Shown: positions 44,506 through 52,498 of the stretch, in pieces | Layout of the letters: each line of letters begins with the position of its first letter | Position numbering within the stretch: the first letter of the stretch is position 1 | Assembly (NCBI RefSeq): GCF_000814005.1 | Contig: NZ_JWLK01000001.1 | Coordinates: forward strand, 124,001-188,000 | Source: Ruegeria sp. ANG-S4 | GTDB taxonomy: Bacteria > Pseudomonadota > Alphaproteobacteria > Rhodobacterales > Rhodobacteraceae | Direction of reading: 5' to 3' | DNA: 64,000 nt | Translations under genes and position numbers: made by a program | Notes under the pieces: model-generated | Seen by the model: the letters and a program-made list of their open reading frames with translations, nothing else | Databases searched by the model: none | What the model was told of the DNA's origin: nothing

Positions 44506-45519
44506 ATGAAAGCCGTGGGATACCGTGAGACAGGATCGATTGATCGGGAAGGCGCACTGGTCGATTTCGAGGCCGACAAGCCTACGCCGAAAGGGCATGA
44601 CTTGTTGGTGAAAGTACTGGCCGTGTCCGTCAATCCGGTGGATACGAAAATTCGGCAAAACCGCGCACCGGAAGGACCAGCACCCGAGATCTTGGGGTGG
44701 GATGCCGTAGGGATTGTCGAAGCCGTTGGCGAAGCGGTAACAACTTTCAATGCGGGTGATACCGTTTGGTATGCAGGCGCAATCAATCGACCTGGAACCA
44801 ACGCCGAGTTTCATCTGGTGGACGAGCGCATTGTCGGAGTGGCTCCAAAATCCATAAAGGCATCAGCGGCTGCGGCCATGCCACTCACCACTCTGACCGC
44901 ATATGAAATGCTGTTCGACCGGTTGCGAGTCCAAGACGCCATTATTGGTGGCGCCGACACCTTGCTGATTATTGGTGGCGCGGGCGGTGTTGGGTCAATT
45001 ACCATTCAATTGGCGCGGGCACTCACCAATTTGACCGTGATAGCCACAGCTTCCCGACCCGAGACACAAGAGTGGGTTAAGGAATTGGGCGCGCAACTGG
45101 TCATTGATCATACGAAACCCTTTGCGCCGCAGCTCAAGGCACTCGGTGTCCAAAGCGTTGATTTCATCTATTCGACAAACCATTCCCAGCTTTATTCAAC
45201 TCAGGCCGGGGAAGTCATGACGCCCCAAGGTCGTTTTGGGTTGATCGACGATCCAGAAAGTTTCGACATTGCGCCATTCAAACCCAAGTCGATATCAATA
45301 CACTGGGAGTTCATGTATACGCGGTCGCTTTTTGAGACAGGTGATATGAACCACCAAAGCGAAATCCTGAATCAGGTGGCCGGGTTGATAGACGAAGGAA
45401 AGATAAGGTCCACGGCAACCGAAACACTTGGTACAATCAATGCCAGCAACTTAATGAAGGCGCATGCGGTACTTGAAAGCGGAAAGGCCAAAGGTAAGCT
45501 TGTGCTTGAGGGCTTCTAG
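44506..45519 (+). CDS. Zinc-binding alcohol dehydrogenase family protein (MDR, quinone oxidoreductase-like)
   Basis: A 337-residue medium-chain dehydrogenase/reductase. The N-terminal GroES-like domain includes VNPVDTKIRQNRAPEGPAPE and ILGWDAVGIVEAVGEAV; the NADPH-binding domain has LLIIGGAGGVGSITIQLARA. The cysteine and histidine zinc ligands of true ADHs are lacking, in keeping with the zinc-free YogA/quinone reductase branch. AAAGGA lies upstream. It sits between the ABM protein and a VOC protein. Confidence 0.92.
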   Translation: MKAVGYRETGSIDREGALVDFEADKPTPKGHDLLVKVLAVSVNPVDTKIRQNRAPEGPAPEILGWDAVGIVEAVGEAVTTFNAGDTVWYAGAINRPGTNAEFHLVDERIVGVAPKSIKASAAAAMPLTTLTAYEMLFDRLRVQDAIIGGADTLLIIGGAGGVGSITIQLARALTNLTVIATASRPETQEWVKELGAQLVIDHTKPFAPQLKALGVQSVDFIYSTNHSQLYSTQAGEVMTPQGRFGLIDDPESFDIAPFKPKSISIHWEFMYTRSLFETGDMNHQSEILNQVAGLIDEGKIRSTATETLGTINASNLMKAHAVLESGKAKGKLVLEGF

Positions 45520-45900
45520 ATGAGAATAGAACGGCTGGATCATGTAAATATCGTGACGAACGCGTTGCCTGACATGGTGGCGTGGTATGAAGAGGTCCTG
45601 GGTTTAAGTCCCGGGGCCCGTCCCGATTTCCCGTTTCCCGGAGCCTGGATGTATGCGGGTGATCACGCCGTTGTCCATCTTGTTGGCCGGGAAGGACCGC
45701 CCAGCGTCGGCTCTGAAGTGAAGCTTAAACTTGAGCATTTTGCGCTTTCGGCCACAGGATTGACGGCATTCGAAGAAAGGCTGACCTCGCGTCAGATTCA
45801 GTACGACAGGACCGAAGTCCCGGGAACCCGCTTGATCCAAATCCATTTGGCTGATCCTGACGGAAATCATATTCATATCGACTTTGATGAGGCGGATTAA
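45520..45900 (+). CDS. VOC family protein
   Basis: A 126-residue VOC protein with RIERLDHVNIVTNALPDMVA, WYEEVLGLSPGARPDFPFPG, LEHFALSATGLTAFEERL and the ending DPDGNHIHIDF. Candidate metal ligands are His (LDHVNI), His (LEHFAL) and a late His/Asp pair. The ATG directly follows the stop of the oxidoreductase gene, so translation is coupled. The set mirrors the aldo/keto reductase-VOC operon at 39754-41223. Confidence 0.92.
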   Translation: MRIERLDHVNIVTNALPDMVAWYEEVLGLSPGARPDFPFPGAWMYAGDHAVVHLVGREGPPSVGSEVKLKLEHFALSATGLTAFEERLTSRQIQYDRTEVPGTRLIQIHLADPDGNHIHIDFDEAD

Positions 45901-46192
45901 ATCGTCCTACTTCGACCCAATAGCCTTTTAAAAAACAGTGTTATAATGTCTTTCTCATCAAAGGCTGGAATCCTTGGCGGAATGTGTCGAAAGACTTTGA
46001 AGCAAACAGCTTTGTGCAGGGTAAACGTTTGTCCGGATATCAGCCTAAAGAACCTTAAAACCAACAGGAATACGTCTTTGCCTTCTACCAAATGATGTCA
46101 AACTCGTGTCGACTTGCCTAAGAAATTGCCTAAACGGGTTCTCGAATTTACGTGTTTACAAGGCGCAGGTTGACCGCGCGAAGAAAAACCCA

Positions 46193-46969
46193 TCACGTAT
46201 TGCGGCCAAGCCAATCCAGTACTTTCTGCGCCGTCACGGGCCAGGATTCGTCGAACTGTAAATAGTGACAAGCCCCGTCAACAGTCAGGAAATCGGCAGT
46301 CTCATAGCGGTTTGCCATTTTTTTTGCAGTGCTTGTCGCAACTGCCTTGTCTTCTGTTCCCGAAACGAAAAGCAAAGGACATGAGATTTTGGCAGGGTCA
46401 ACGCGGGTCGTTTGGTGCGTGTCGAACATCCAAAAGACAAACTCAAACAGAACACGACCGGACTCGGTGCCGAGACGCGCGTGAATATCGCGCTGCACGT
46501 TTTTTGGTAGAGTGTTAAGTCCGTATTTTGCGAGAAGATCCAGATCCTGCCCCAAGGCCCGTTCCCAGAACGCACCTGAAGAAATGAATAGCTTTGCCAG
46601 ATCACGCTCTCCGTCGGTGGTTGCCAAAACGCCATTCATCACGCTGCTGTTGAGAAGAACGGCGGCTTTGACAAGATCTTCAGCCGACAAAAGTTGTGCA
46701 ACGACGCCACCAAGCGAGTGGCCGACGACCACCGGAGACTCCCCCATTTCTGTGATCGTTTGCCGGGCATCGTCGACGTAATCTGAGATACTCAATCCAA
46801 TCAGCTTTCGGTCGCGTTCGGGACCGTTTGGAAGATCGTGATGGCGGTAAGTCAGGCTGTGGCAGGTATATCCAGCTGCTTCAAAGTAAGCTTGCACATT
46901 GGCCATCGTCCACGCAGCTGCATTTGTCCCCGTCAAAAGCAAAACCGGCGGCTTAGGCTCTTTCGACAT
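46193..46969 (-). CDS. Alpha/beta hydrolase
   Basis: A 258-residue alpha/beta hydrolase. The oxyanion segment is LLLTGTNAAAWTM, the nucleophile elbow VVVGHSLGGVVAQL (Ser about residue 86), an acid in FVSGTEDKAVA and the histidine in DGACHYLQFDE. The ATG at 46969 has a GGAG site; an ATG four codons upstream is less well placed. It lies divergent from the haloalkane dehalogenase gene, with a 254-base gap holding no gene. Confidence 0.87.
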   Translation of the reverse strand: MSKEPKPPVLLLTGTNAAAWTMANVQAYFEAAGYTCHSLTYRHHDLPNGPERDRKLIGLSISDYVDDARQTITEMGESPVVVGHSLGGVVAQLLSAEDLVKAAVLLNSSVMNGVLATTDGERDLAKLFISSGAFWERALGQDLDLLAKYGLNTLPKNVQRDIHARLGTESGRVLFEFVFWMFDTHQTTRVDPAKISCPLLFVSGTEDKAVATSTAKKMANRYETADFLTVDGACHYLQFDESWPVTAQKVLDWLGRNT

Positions 46970-47223
46970 TCGAGTCTCCAATTTCTTTTCAAGTCAGTCG
47001 AACCTACTGTCGGCGGAACGTCCTGCCGAGTACAACGAAATCTTGCTTTGCCGGAAGTTGGATAATTGCTGACCGGTTGGCAAAGCGGAGCCTCGCCACG
47101 CTTTGCCAACCAACCACTACGTGCCGTGATGATCCTAAAACCGAATACGCAGGAACTGGACCACCTTGGTTTTATCGATCACTTTTGGTGGGCAATGACC
47201 GTCAGCATTTTGGAGAGTTCATA

Positions 47224-48129
47224 ATGAAGTTCCTTCGCACACCTGACCACCGTTTTGAGGGTTTGCCGGATTTTGCGTTTTCCCCGAATTACCTTGACGT
47301 GGATGATACTGAGGGGGGCCGTCTCAGGATTCACTATTTGGACGAAGGGCCCGCAGACGCACCGCCAGTATTGCTGATGCATGGGGAACCGACCTGGTGT
47401 TTCCTGTATCGGCACATGATCCCAATATTCAAAGAGGCGGGTCATCGCGTTCTCGTTCCCGACTTGATCGGTTTTGGGCGGTCCGACAAGCCAACCGAGC
47501 GGTCCGACTACACATACCAACGCCACGTAGACTGGATGTCCGAATGGCTAAGACAGGTTGATCCAATGGGCATCACCCTGGTTTGTCAGGATTGGGGCGG
47601 GCTCATAGGCTTGCGGTTGGTTGCGAGCATGCCGGAACGGTTCGCTCGTGTTGTTGTGGCAAACACGGCTTTACCAACCGGAGACAGGCCTTTGGGCGAA
47701 GCGTTTTCTTCATGGCGGGCGTTTTCACAATCGGTGCCCGACTTCAACTCGGGTCGTATCGTTTTCGGTGGCACCACATCCAAGATTTCCGAGGACGAGG
47801 TCGCTGCGTACAATGCGCCATTTCCTGACCCGGGGTTTCTGGCAGGCGCCAGGCAGTTTCCGATGCTGGTGCCTGATACGCCCGACAGCCCCGCGTCTGA
47901 AGCCAATCGTGACGCATGGAAAACCCTGAAGACCCTGAACACCCCGTTCCTGACTGTCTTTGGAGAAGATGATAAAATCATGGCTGGAGTGGACAAAGTG
48001 TTTCAGAAGTCAATCCCGGGGGCGGCTGGTCGAAATCATGAAGTAATCCCAAATGCAGGGCATTTCATTCAAGAAGATGCTGGCCCGGAGTTGGCACGAG
48101 CGACACTGAAATTCATCGGGGAAACCTAG
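47224..48129 (+). CDS. Haloalkane dehalogenase (HLD-I type)
   Basis: A 301-residue cytosolic hydrolase that replaces a halogen on alkanes with hydroxyl. It begins MKFLRTPDHRFEGLPDFAFS, the usual HLD-I start. Catalytic pieces are HGEPTW (oxyanion), the nucleophile Asp123 with halide-binding Trp124 in VCQDWGGLIGL, a second halide-type Trp164 in the cap (FSSWRAFSQ), an acid near Asp250 in FGEDDKIM and base His280 in NAGHFIQED. The frame is open upstream, but the ATG at 47224 has a GGAGAG site. Sequence is closer to DhmA-like than to DhlA-type enzymes (from memory of family patterns). Confidence 0.9.
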   Translation: MKFLRTPDHRFEGLPDFAFSPNYLDVDDTEGGRLRIHYLDEGPADAPPVLLMHGEPTWCFLYRHMIPIFKEAGHRVLVPDLIGFGRSDKPTERSDYTYQRHVDWMSEWLRQVDPMGITLVCQDWGGLIGLRLVASMPERFARVVVANTALPTGDRPLGEAFSSWRAFSQSVPDFNSGRIVFGGTTSKISEDEVAAYNAPFPDPGFLAGARQFPMLVPDTPDSPASEANRDAWKTLKTLNTPFLTVFGEDDKIMAGVDKVFQKSIPGAAGRNHEVIPNAGHFIQEDAGPELARATLKFIGET

Positions 48130-48355
48130 CGGTTATCAGAAACCAATCCTGCCGCTTTGCCAAAGGGCGAAGATCTTATGTATGATGAGCCAACGTCTTT
48201 CCGACGCCGCGTAACCTGCCAGCAGTCCACTCCATAGTGTCACAAGGCGTTGGTGTATTTGGTCGCGACTTTGGTGACCGCTTCGAAAACCTTGTTTCAA
48301 TTGCCCGAAAAGCCGATTGTCTTTCAATATTCGGGCAACCAAGGGATTGAAGACG

Positions 48356-49240
48356 ATGCTTTGCAAGATTGGCGATGTCGAGGTTTGGCGAATTCTTGAA
48401 ATTCATGCCCCTTTCATGAATCCGGAAGAGTTGTTTCCAACCGCAGGACCAGATGTCAGAGCCATAATTGAAAACCTTGTCCCGGGCAGTATTGATCCCA
48501 ACTCTGGTCGTCTGATTTTGCCCATACAGGGTTTCCTTCTGAAAACGCCTTCACATAACATTTTGGTGGACAGCTGTGTCGGCAATGACAAGACCAACCA
48601 AAATCATGCGGCCTGGCATCAACGCTCTGACGGTCGGTTTATGGCAGCCCTGAAAGCCGCTGACGTGGGCACTCATGAAATCGACTACGTGCTGTGCACG
48701 CATCTTCACGTCGACCACATAGGCTGGAACACGCAGCTGGAAGATGGCCGTTGGGTGCCCACCTTTCCAAATGCGCGCTATCTGATGCCCAAGGATGACG
48801 AGGAAACTCAGCGTTTGCAAAACAGCAATGCCTACGTCGAAAGCGTTTTGCCTGTTGTTGAAGCTGGTCAGGTTGAACTGGTGGAGGCGGGACACAAGCT
48901 GGGGGATCACGTTACGTTGTTTCCAACGCCGGGACATACGCCGGGTCATGTTTCTGTACTTGTGAAAAGCGGTGGCAAAGAGGCGGTGATTACTGGCGAC
49001 GCACTTCATACGACCGCGCAATGTCAGCATCCCGATTGGCATTTCAAATTCGATGCCGATGCAGATCTGGCGGTTAAATCTCGTAGATCACTGCTTGAGC
49101 ATTGCTCGGAAACCAGCAGCCTTGTTTTGGGGTCCCACTTCGCGTTGCCCTCAATAGGGCATGTGAAAGCCGATAACGGTAAATTCCGCTGGGAAGAACG
49201 AGATTTAGTATCCCGTATAGTTTCGGGCTTTGACCGTTAA
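48356..49240 (+). CDS. MBL-fold metallo-hydrolase
   Basis: A 294-residue metallo-beta-lactamase-fold hydrolase. The zinc motif is THLHVDHIGWN (HxHxDH), with the later His in TPGHTPGHVSV, the bridging Asp in VITGDALHT and a late His in VLGSHFALP. The ATG at 48356 is used; a TTG 13 codons upstream is possible. It follows the haloalkane dehalogenase on the same strand after 226 bases, so co-transcription is uncertain. Lactonase or similar hydrolytic role (family knowledge). Confidence 0.87.
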   Translation: MLCKIGDVEVWRILEIHAPFMNPEELFPTAGPDVRAIIENLVPGSIDPNSGRLILPIQGFLLKTPSHNILVDSCVGNDKTNQNHAAWHQRSDGRFMAALKAADVGTHEIDYVLCTHLHVDHIGWNTQLEDGRWVPTFPNARYLMPKDDEETQRLQNSNAYVESVLPVVEAGQVELVEAGHKLGDHVTLFPTPGHTPGHVSVLVKSGGKEAVITGDALHTTAQCQHPDWHFKFDADADLAVKSRRSLLEHCSETSSLVLGSHFALPSIGHVKADNGKFRWEERDLVSRIVSGFDR

Positions 49241-49543
49241 AGTCTGCCTCTGACCAAAATTGACGATGTTTAAGTCCGTAACGAGGCTTTCGAATTCAGC
49301 CGTTTTAGCCTTCGGTAAGCAGACGCAATATGACAACACAGACGCAATCAACGGCGTTTTAAACAATGGCGCAGAACCAATACGCGAAGCCTGATTTCAT
49401 ACCAAGGAAGCCACGGCTACGCGACCCAAGGGCGGGCGGGACGTTGGTTGGGACGCGTTGTGGGAAGAAATGGTTCAATTATTGACTAAAGGCAGCCGCA
49501 AAACAGATCATTGGCGGGATTTCGTTAACCTCAAAGAGGATCA
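49241..49543. other. Non-coding gap
   Basis: No gene is supported over these 303 bases. The first part (49250-49330) has words like AAGTCCGTAACGAGGC and AAGCAGACGC resembling the decayed intergenic repeats. Confidence 0.4.
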
Positions 49544-50818
49544 ATGCGACTTTTCTTTACCCTTCTCATACCCGTCTTCGTCGTTGTTATGGTTGTTCTG
49601 CTCATAAGCAGTCTTGTTCCGCCCGACAGCATCCGGCTAGCGACGGGGCCAAAAGACGGCGGATATTGGCGGATCGGAGAGGAGTATCGATCAAAGCTCG
49701 CCAAAGACGAAATCACGGTCGAGTTGGTTGAGACTGCCGGTTCTGTTGAGAACATTCAAAGGTTAATTGACGGCGACGTCGACGTCGCTTTCGTACAGGG
49801 CGGAATACCGATACCCGGCGGTGACGGCTTGGAGTCTCTCGGCGCTCTGTTTCCGGAGCCGCTTGTGGTTTTCAAGCATACAGGTGCACAGGTCAGCCGG
49901 TATCCCGGAGATTGGCGTGGGATCCGTCTGGCAGCGGGTCAGGTCGGGTCAGGTACACGTGCTGCGGCTCTGGCTCTCATACAGGCAGCGGGTCTGCAAA
50001 ACTCAGGCATCGAACTGCTGGAAATTGGTGGTCTCGATGCCATTTCCGCACTGCGGGTCGGTGACGCGGACGCGGCCTTGTTTGTGTCGCCTTTGGATGC
50101 CCCCTACCTGACTGAGGCTATCGTCGATCCCGAACTGGATTTGATCCAAATGGCCTTGATCGATGCTTTATCTTTCAAATTTGTCAGCGGTCATTCCGTG
50201 GTTGTGCCGGCAGGGTCAACGTCGCTGGCTCCGCCGCGACCTGCGCAGGATGTCAAAATACTCACCCTGACGGCATCGATGATCGCTACAAGCGACCTTC
50301 ATCCGGCGGTGATCGACCGCCTTGCCCACAGCGCAAACAAAATTCATGGAGATCGGTCAGTCCTGCAAGCGGCCAAAGAGTTTCCAAATACCAATTCACC
50401 TCCGGCGCCGATCAATGATGTCGCCTGGCACATGATCAATTCCGGGCCAAACATTCTTCATGACATCTTCCCATTCTGGGTCGCGGCGCAGTTTGGGCGC
50501 GTTCTGCTGTTTCTCTTGCCATTGTTGTTTCTTGCACCGTTGTTGCGCCTCGTTCCCGCGCTTTACGTATGGTTTCAAAACCGAAGGGTTTGGCGTCACT
50601 ACCAGAACATTGCTTCGCTGGAGGCAGAAATCGAGGATGCAGTGACGGTTGACGAGATCGAAACCGTCGCGAAGAAACTCAATGACGTCGCCGCGACCCT
50701 CGCGAATTTGAACTTGCCTCTGGCATACCGTCAGAAGGCATACGACGCGCGCCTGCATATAGAGCTGATCGCTCAGGAAATCGAACGCCGCCGCTCGGGC
50801 GGAAGCACAGAATCGTAA
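49544..50818 (+). CDS. TAXI-type solute-binding protein with C-terminal membrane anchor
   Basis: A 424-residue protein. An N-terminal helix (residues 2-25) is followed by a TAXI TRAP solute-binding domain (IRLATGPKDGGYWRIGEEYR, ETAGSVENIQRLIDGDVDVA, GQVGSGTRAAALALIQAAGL). Unlike typical TAXI binding proteins of about 320 residues, it then has a strong hydrophobic region (about 325-350, VLLFLLPLLFLAPLLRLVPA) and a C-terminal charged, likely coiled-coil tail. It is therefore membrane-anchored at both ends with the tail in the cytosol. No TRAP permease gene is adjacent. It may sense rather than transport (inference). GAGG precedes the ATG. Confidence 0.87.
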   Translation: MRLFFTLLIPVFVVVMVVLLISSLVPPDSIRLATGPKDGGYWRIGEEYRSKLAKDEITVELVETAGSVENIQRLIDGDVDVAFVQGGIPIPGGDGLESLGALFPEPLVVFKHTGAQVSRYPGDWRGIRLAAGQVGSGTRAAALALIQAAGLQNSGIELLEIGGLDAISALRVGDADAALFVSPLDAPYLTEAIVDPELDLIQMALIDALSFKFVSGHSVVVPAGSTSLAPPRPAQDVKILTLTASMIATSDLHPAVIDRLAHSANKIHGDRSVLQAAKEFPNTNSPPAPINDVAWHMINSGPNILHDIFPFWVAAQFGRVLLFLLPLLFLAPLLRLVPALYVWFQNRRVWRHYQNIASLEAEIEDAVTVDEIETVAKKLNDVAATLANLNLPLAYRQKAYDARLHIELIAQEIERRRSGGSTES

Positions 50819-50842
50819 TTCAGTCTTTTGCGCATATTGAGA

Positions 50843-50861
50843 CGGGTTTGGCGCAAACCCG
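50843..50861 (+). terminator. Stem-loop terminator candidate
   Basis: CGGGTTT (50843-50849), loop GGCGC, AAACCCG (50855-50861): a perfect 7-bp stem 24 bases after the TAXI stop, between two convergent genes. No long T-run follows. Confidence 0.55.
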
Positions 50862-50962
50862 GTTCCGTATAATCTGCGACCATCCGAAACCAGGTTGAGT
50901 GATTTTTGCGGCAGGAATGCAGTGCCGTTGGCGGACCTGTTGAGTGTATCCGGGCCCAACTT

Positions 50963-51739
50963 CTACTTCTCTTGCATTTTTCGCACCATCGACAGTTTGG
51001 CCTTCTGCGGAAGGAATGGCAGAACCCAGTTCAACATGAAACTCAACCGGCCCTCGTTGATTATGGTCAATTTGCCCATCTCCATTGCGTCATAGCCAAT
51101 TCTGGCGGTTTCGGCGGCCGTTTTTCCCTTTTGGGCAACAAGACCTGTTCCCGCCAAATCCGCAGCGTCGGCAAAGCCCGTTTCGACATAACCCGGCTCC
51201 AGCGCCGTTACCGTCACCCGGTCGTTCTTCAGCTCCTCGGCCAGTGCGAGGCTGAAGCTTGAAACAAAGGCCTTTGTGGCAAAATACGTGGCTTGCAACG
51301 GTCCAGGCATGTGCGCCGCCGTCGATGAGACATTGAGGATCCTGCCGCCGCCTTGCGCCACCATATCCTTGCCAAACAAGTGACAAAGCGCGACCAGCGC
51401 GTCGACATTGAGATCGATCATCGCCTGATCAGCCTCCAATTCGCGCTCGATGAATTTCCCATGCCCACCGAAGCCTGCATTGTTGATCAGGACCTCGACC
51501 TGATTGCCCGCCGTCTTCACGGCATCATAGAGCTTTTGCGCGCCGCCCTGAGCACCAAGGTCCAGTGGGATTGTTGTGACCGCCACCCGGTGCTCGGCCT
51601 CCAGCTCTGTTTTGAGCGCCTCCAACTCTTCTGCGCGCCGCGCTGTGATGATGACATCACCCCCCTTGCTGGCATGCAGTCGCGCGAATTCCCGGCCTAT
51701 GCCGGAGGATGCACCGGTAATCAGGGCAGTATTGGGCAT
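50963..51739 (-). CDS. SDR family NAD(P)-dependent oxidoreductase
   Basis: A 258-residue classical SDR. The cofactor motif is LITGASSGIGREFARL, NNAG is present, catalytic Ser in ILNVSSTAAHMPG and Tyr-Lys in YFATKAFV. The residues after the second strand (TARRAEELEAL) suggest NADP preference. GAGGAG precedes the ATG at 51739. Single-gene unit convergent with the TAXI gene. Substrate unknown. Confidence 0.92.
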   Translation of the reverse strand: MPNTALITGASSGIGREFARLHASKGGDVIITARRAEELEALKTELEAEHRVAVTTIPLDLGAQGGAQKLYDAVKTAGNQVEVLINNAGFGGHGKFIERELEADQAMIDLNVDALVALCHLFGKDMVAQGGGRILNVSSTAAHMPGPLQATYFATKAFVSSFSLALAEELKNDRVTVTALEPGYVETGFADAADLAGTGLVAQKGKTAAETARIGYDAMEMGKLTIINEGRLSFMLNWVLPFLPQKAKLSMVRKMQEK

Positions 51740-51857
51740 GGGCGATCTCCTCAGCTTTGGCTTCGACGTTCGCAGTGATGCCCGGATTTTTCAACTCGCA
51801 TTTTCTTACGCGGAAAGCTGGGTTCGCGATGGACGACCGTTGTCCCTTTGCCCGGCG

Positions 51858-52343
51858 CTAACCCAGTTTCTTTCTGAACCCGCGATGGACCCCGGAGTAC
51901 CCCGCCGTTTCATAGAACCTGTGTGCGTCACTTCGACTGTCATGAACAAAAAGTTCTATCATGCTGCATCCCAGATCAGCCGCCCGGGCCTCGGCAAAGG
52001 AAAGCAGATGACTGCCGATACCCTGTCCCCGACTGGATTTCGCAACCCTTACGTCTTCAATCAGCGCCCGCGTGGTGCCCCGATAGGACAATCCGGGAAG
52101 GATCGTGAGTTGCAGACACCCGACAACGACATCATCCAACGTTGCCACAAACACGTGGCTATTGGGATCGCGCTCAATCTGTTCGAAGGCGGAAAGATAG
52201 GTGCCGGCGTTCTCTGGCAAAGTGCTTTCGCGGCGACGGCCCTGTTCATCATCCCAAAGCATATGAACGATGCGAGCGACGTCCGCAGCTTTCGCCTGTC
52301 GCACTGCTACGGCGTTTGAAGATCTGGAATAGCGGGCAGTCAT
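51858..52343 (-). CDS. GNAT family N-acetyltransferase
   Basis: A 161-residue acetyltransferase. The acetyl-CoA loop is RVAKSSRGQGIGSHLLSFAE (RGxGxG), preceded by TRALIEDVRV and followed by ELFVHDSRSDAHRFYETAGY, the usual C-terminal GNAT pattern. The frame is open upstream to 52514, but the ATG at 52343 gives a normal domain start and removes the overlap with the divergent SLC13 gene. Substrate unknown. Confidence 0.88.
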   Translation of the reverse strand: MTARYSRSSNAVAVRQAKAADVARIVHMLWDDEQGRRRESTLPENAGTYLSAFEQIERDPNSHVFVATLDDVVVGCLQLTILPGLSYRGTTRALIEDVRVAKSSRGQGIGSHLLSFAEARAADLGCSMIELFVHDSRSDAHRFYETAGYSGVHRGFRKKLG

Positions 52344-52498
52344 CCCAGGACTGCACCACGAAAGCGCCCGGACATCAATGCTGGGAAGACATGCCGGTAC
52401 GCGAGGCTTGGGCAATCCTTTTTTTGGCCTTATCCGCACCGCAGAGGTGGTTATTCGAATTTGCGACCAGTCAGGTAACGTCAGGTTGGGGGTAAACC

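Noticed and set aside
45897..46091. 64-codon minus-strand frame after the VOC gene
   Set aside because: No ribosome site or domain; overlaps the VOC stop; composition unlike neighbouring genes.
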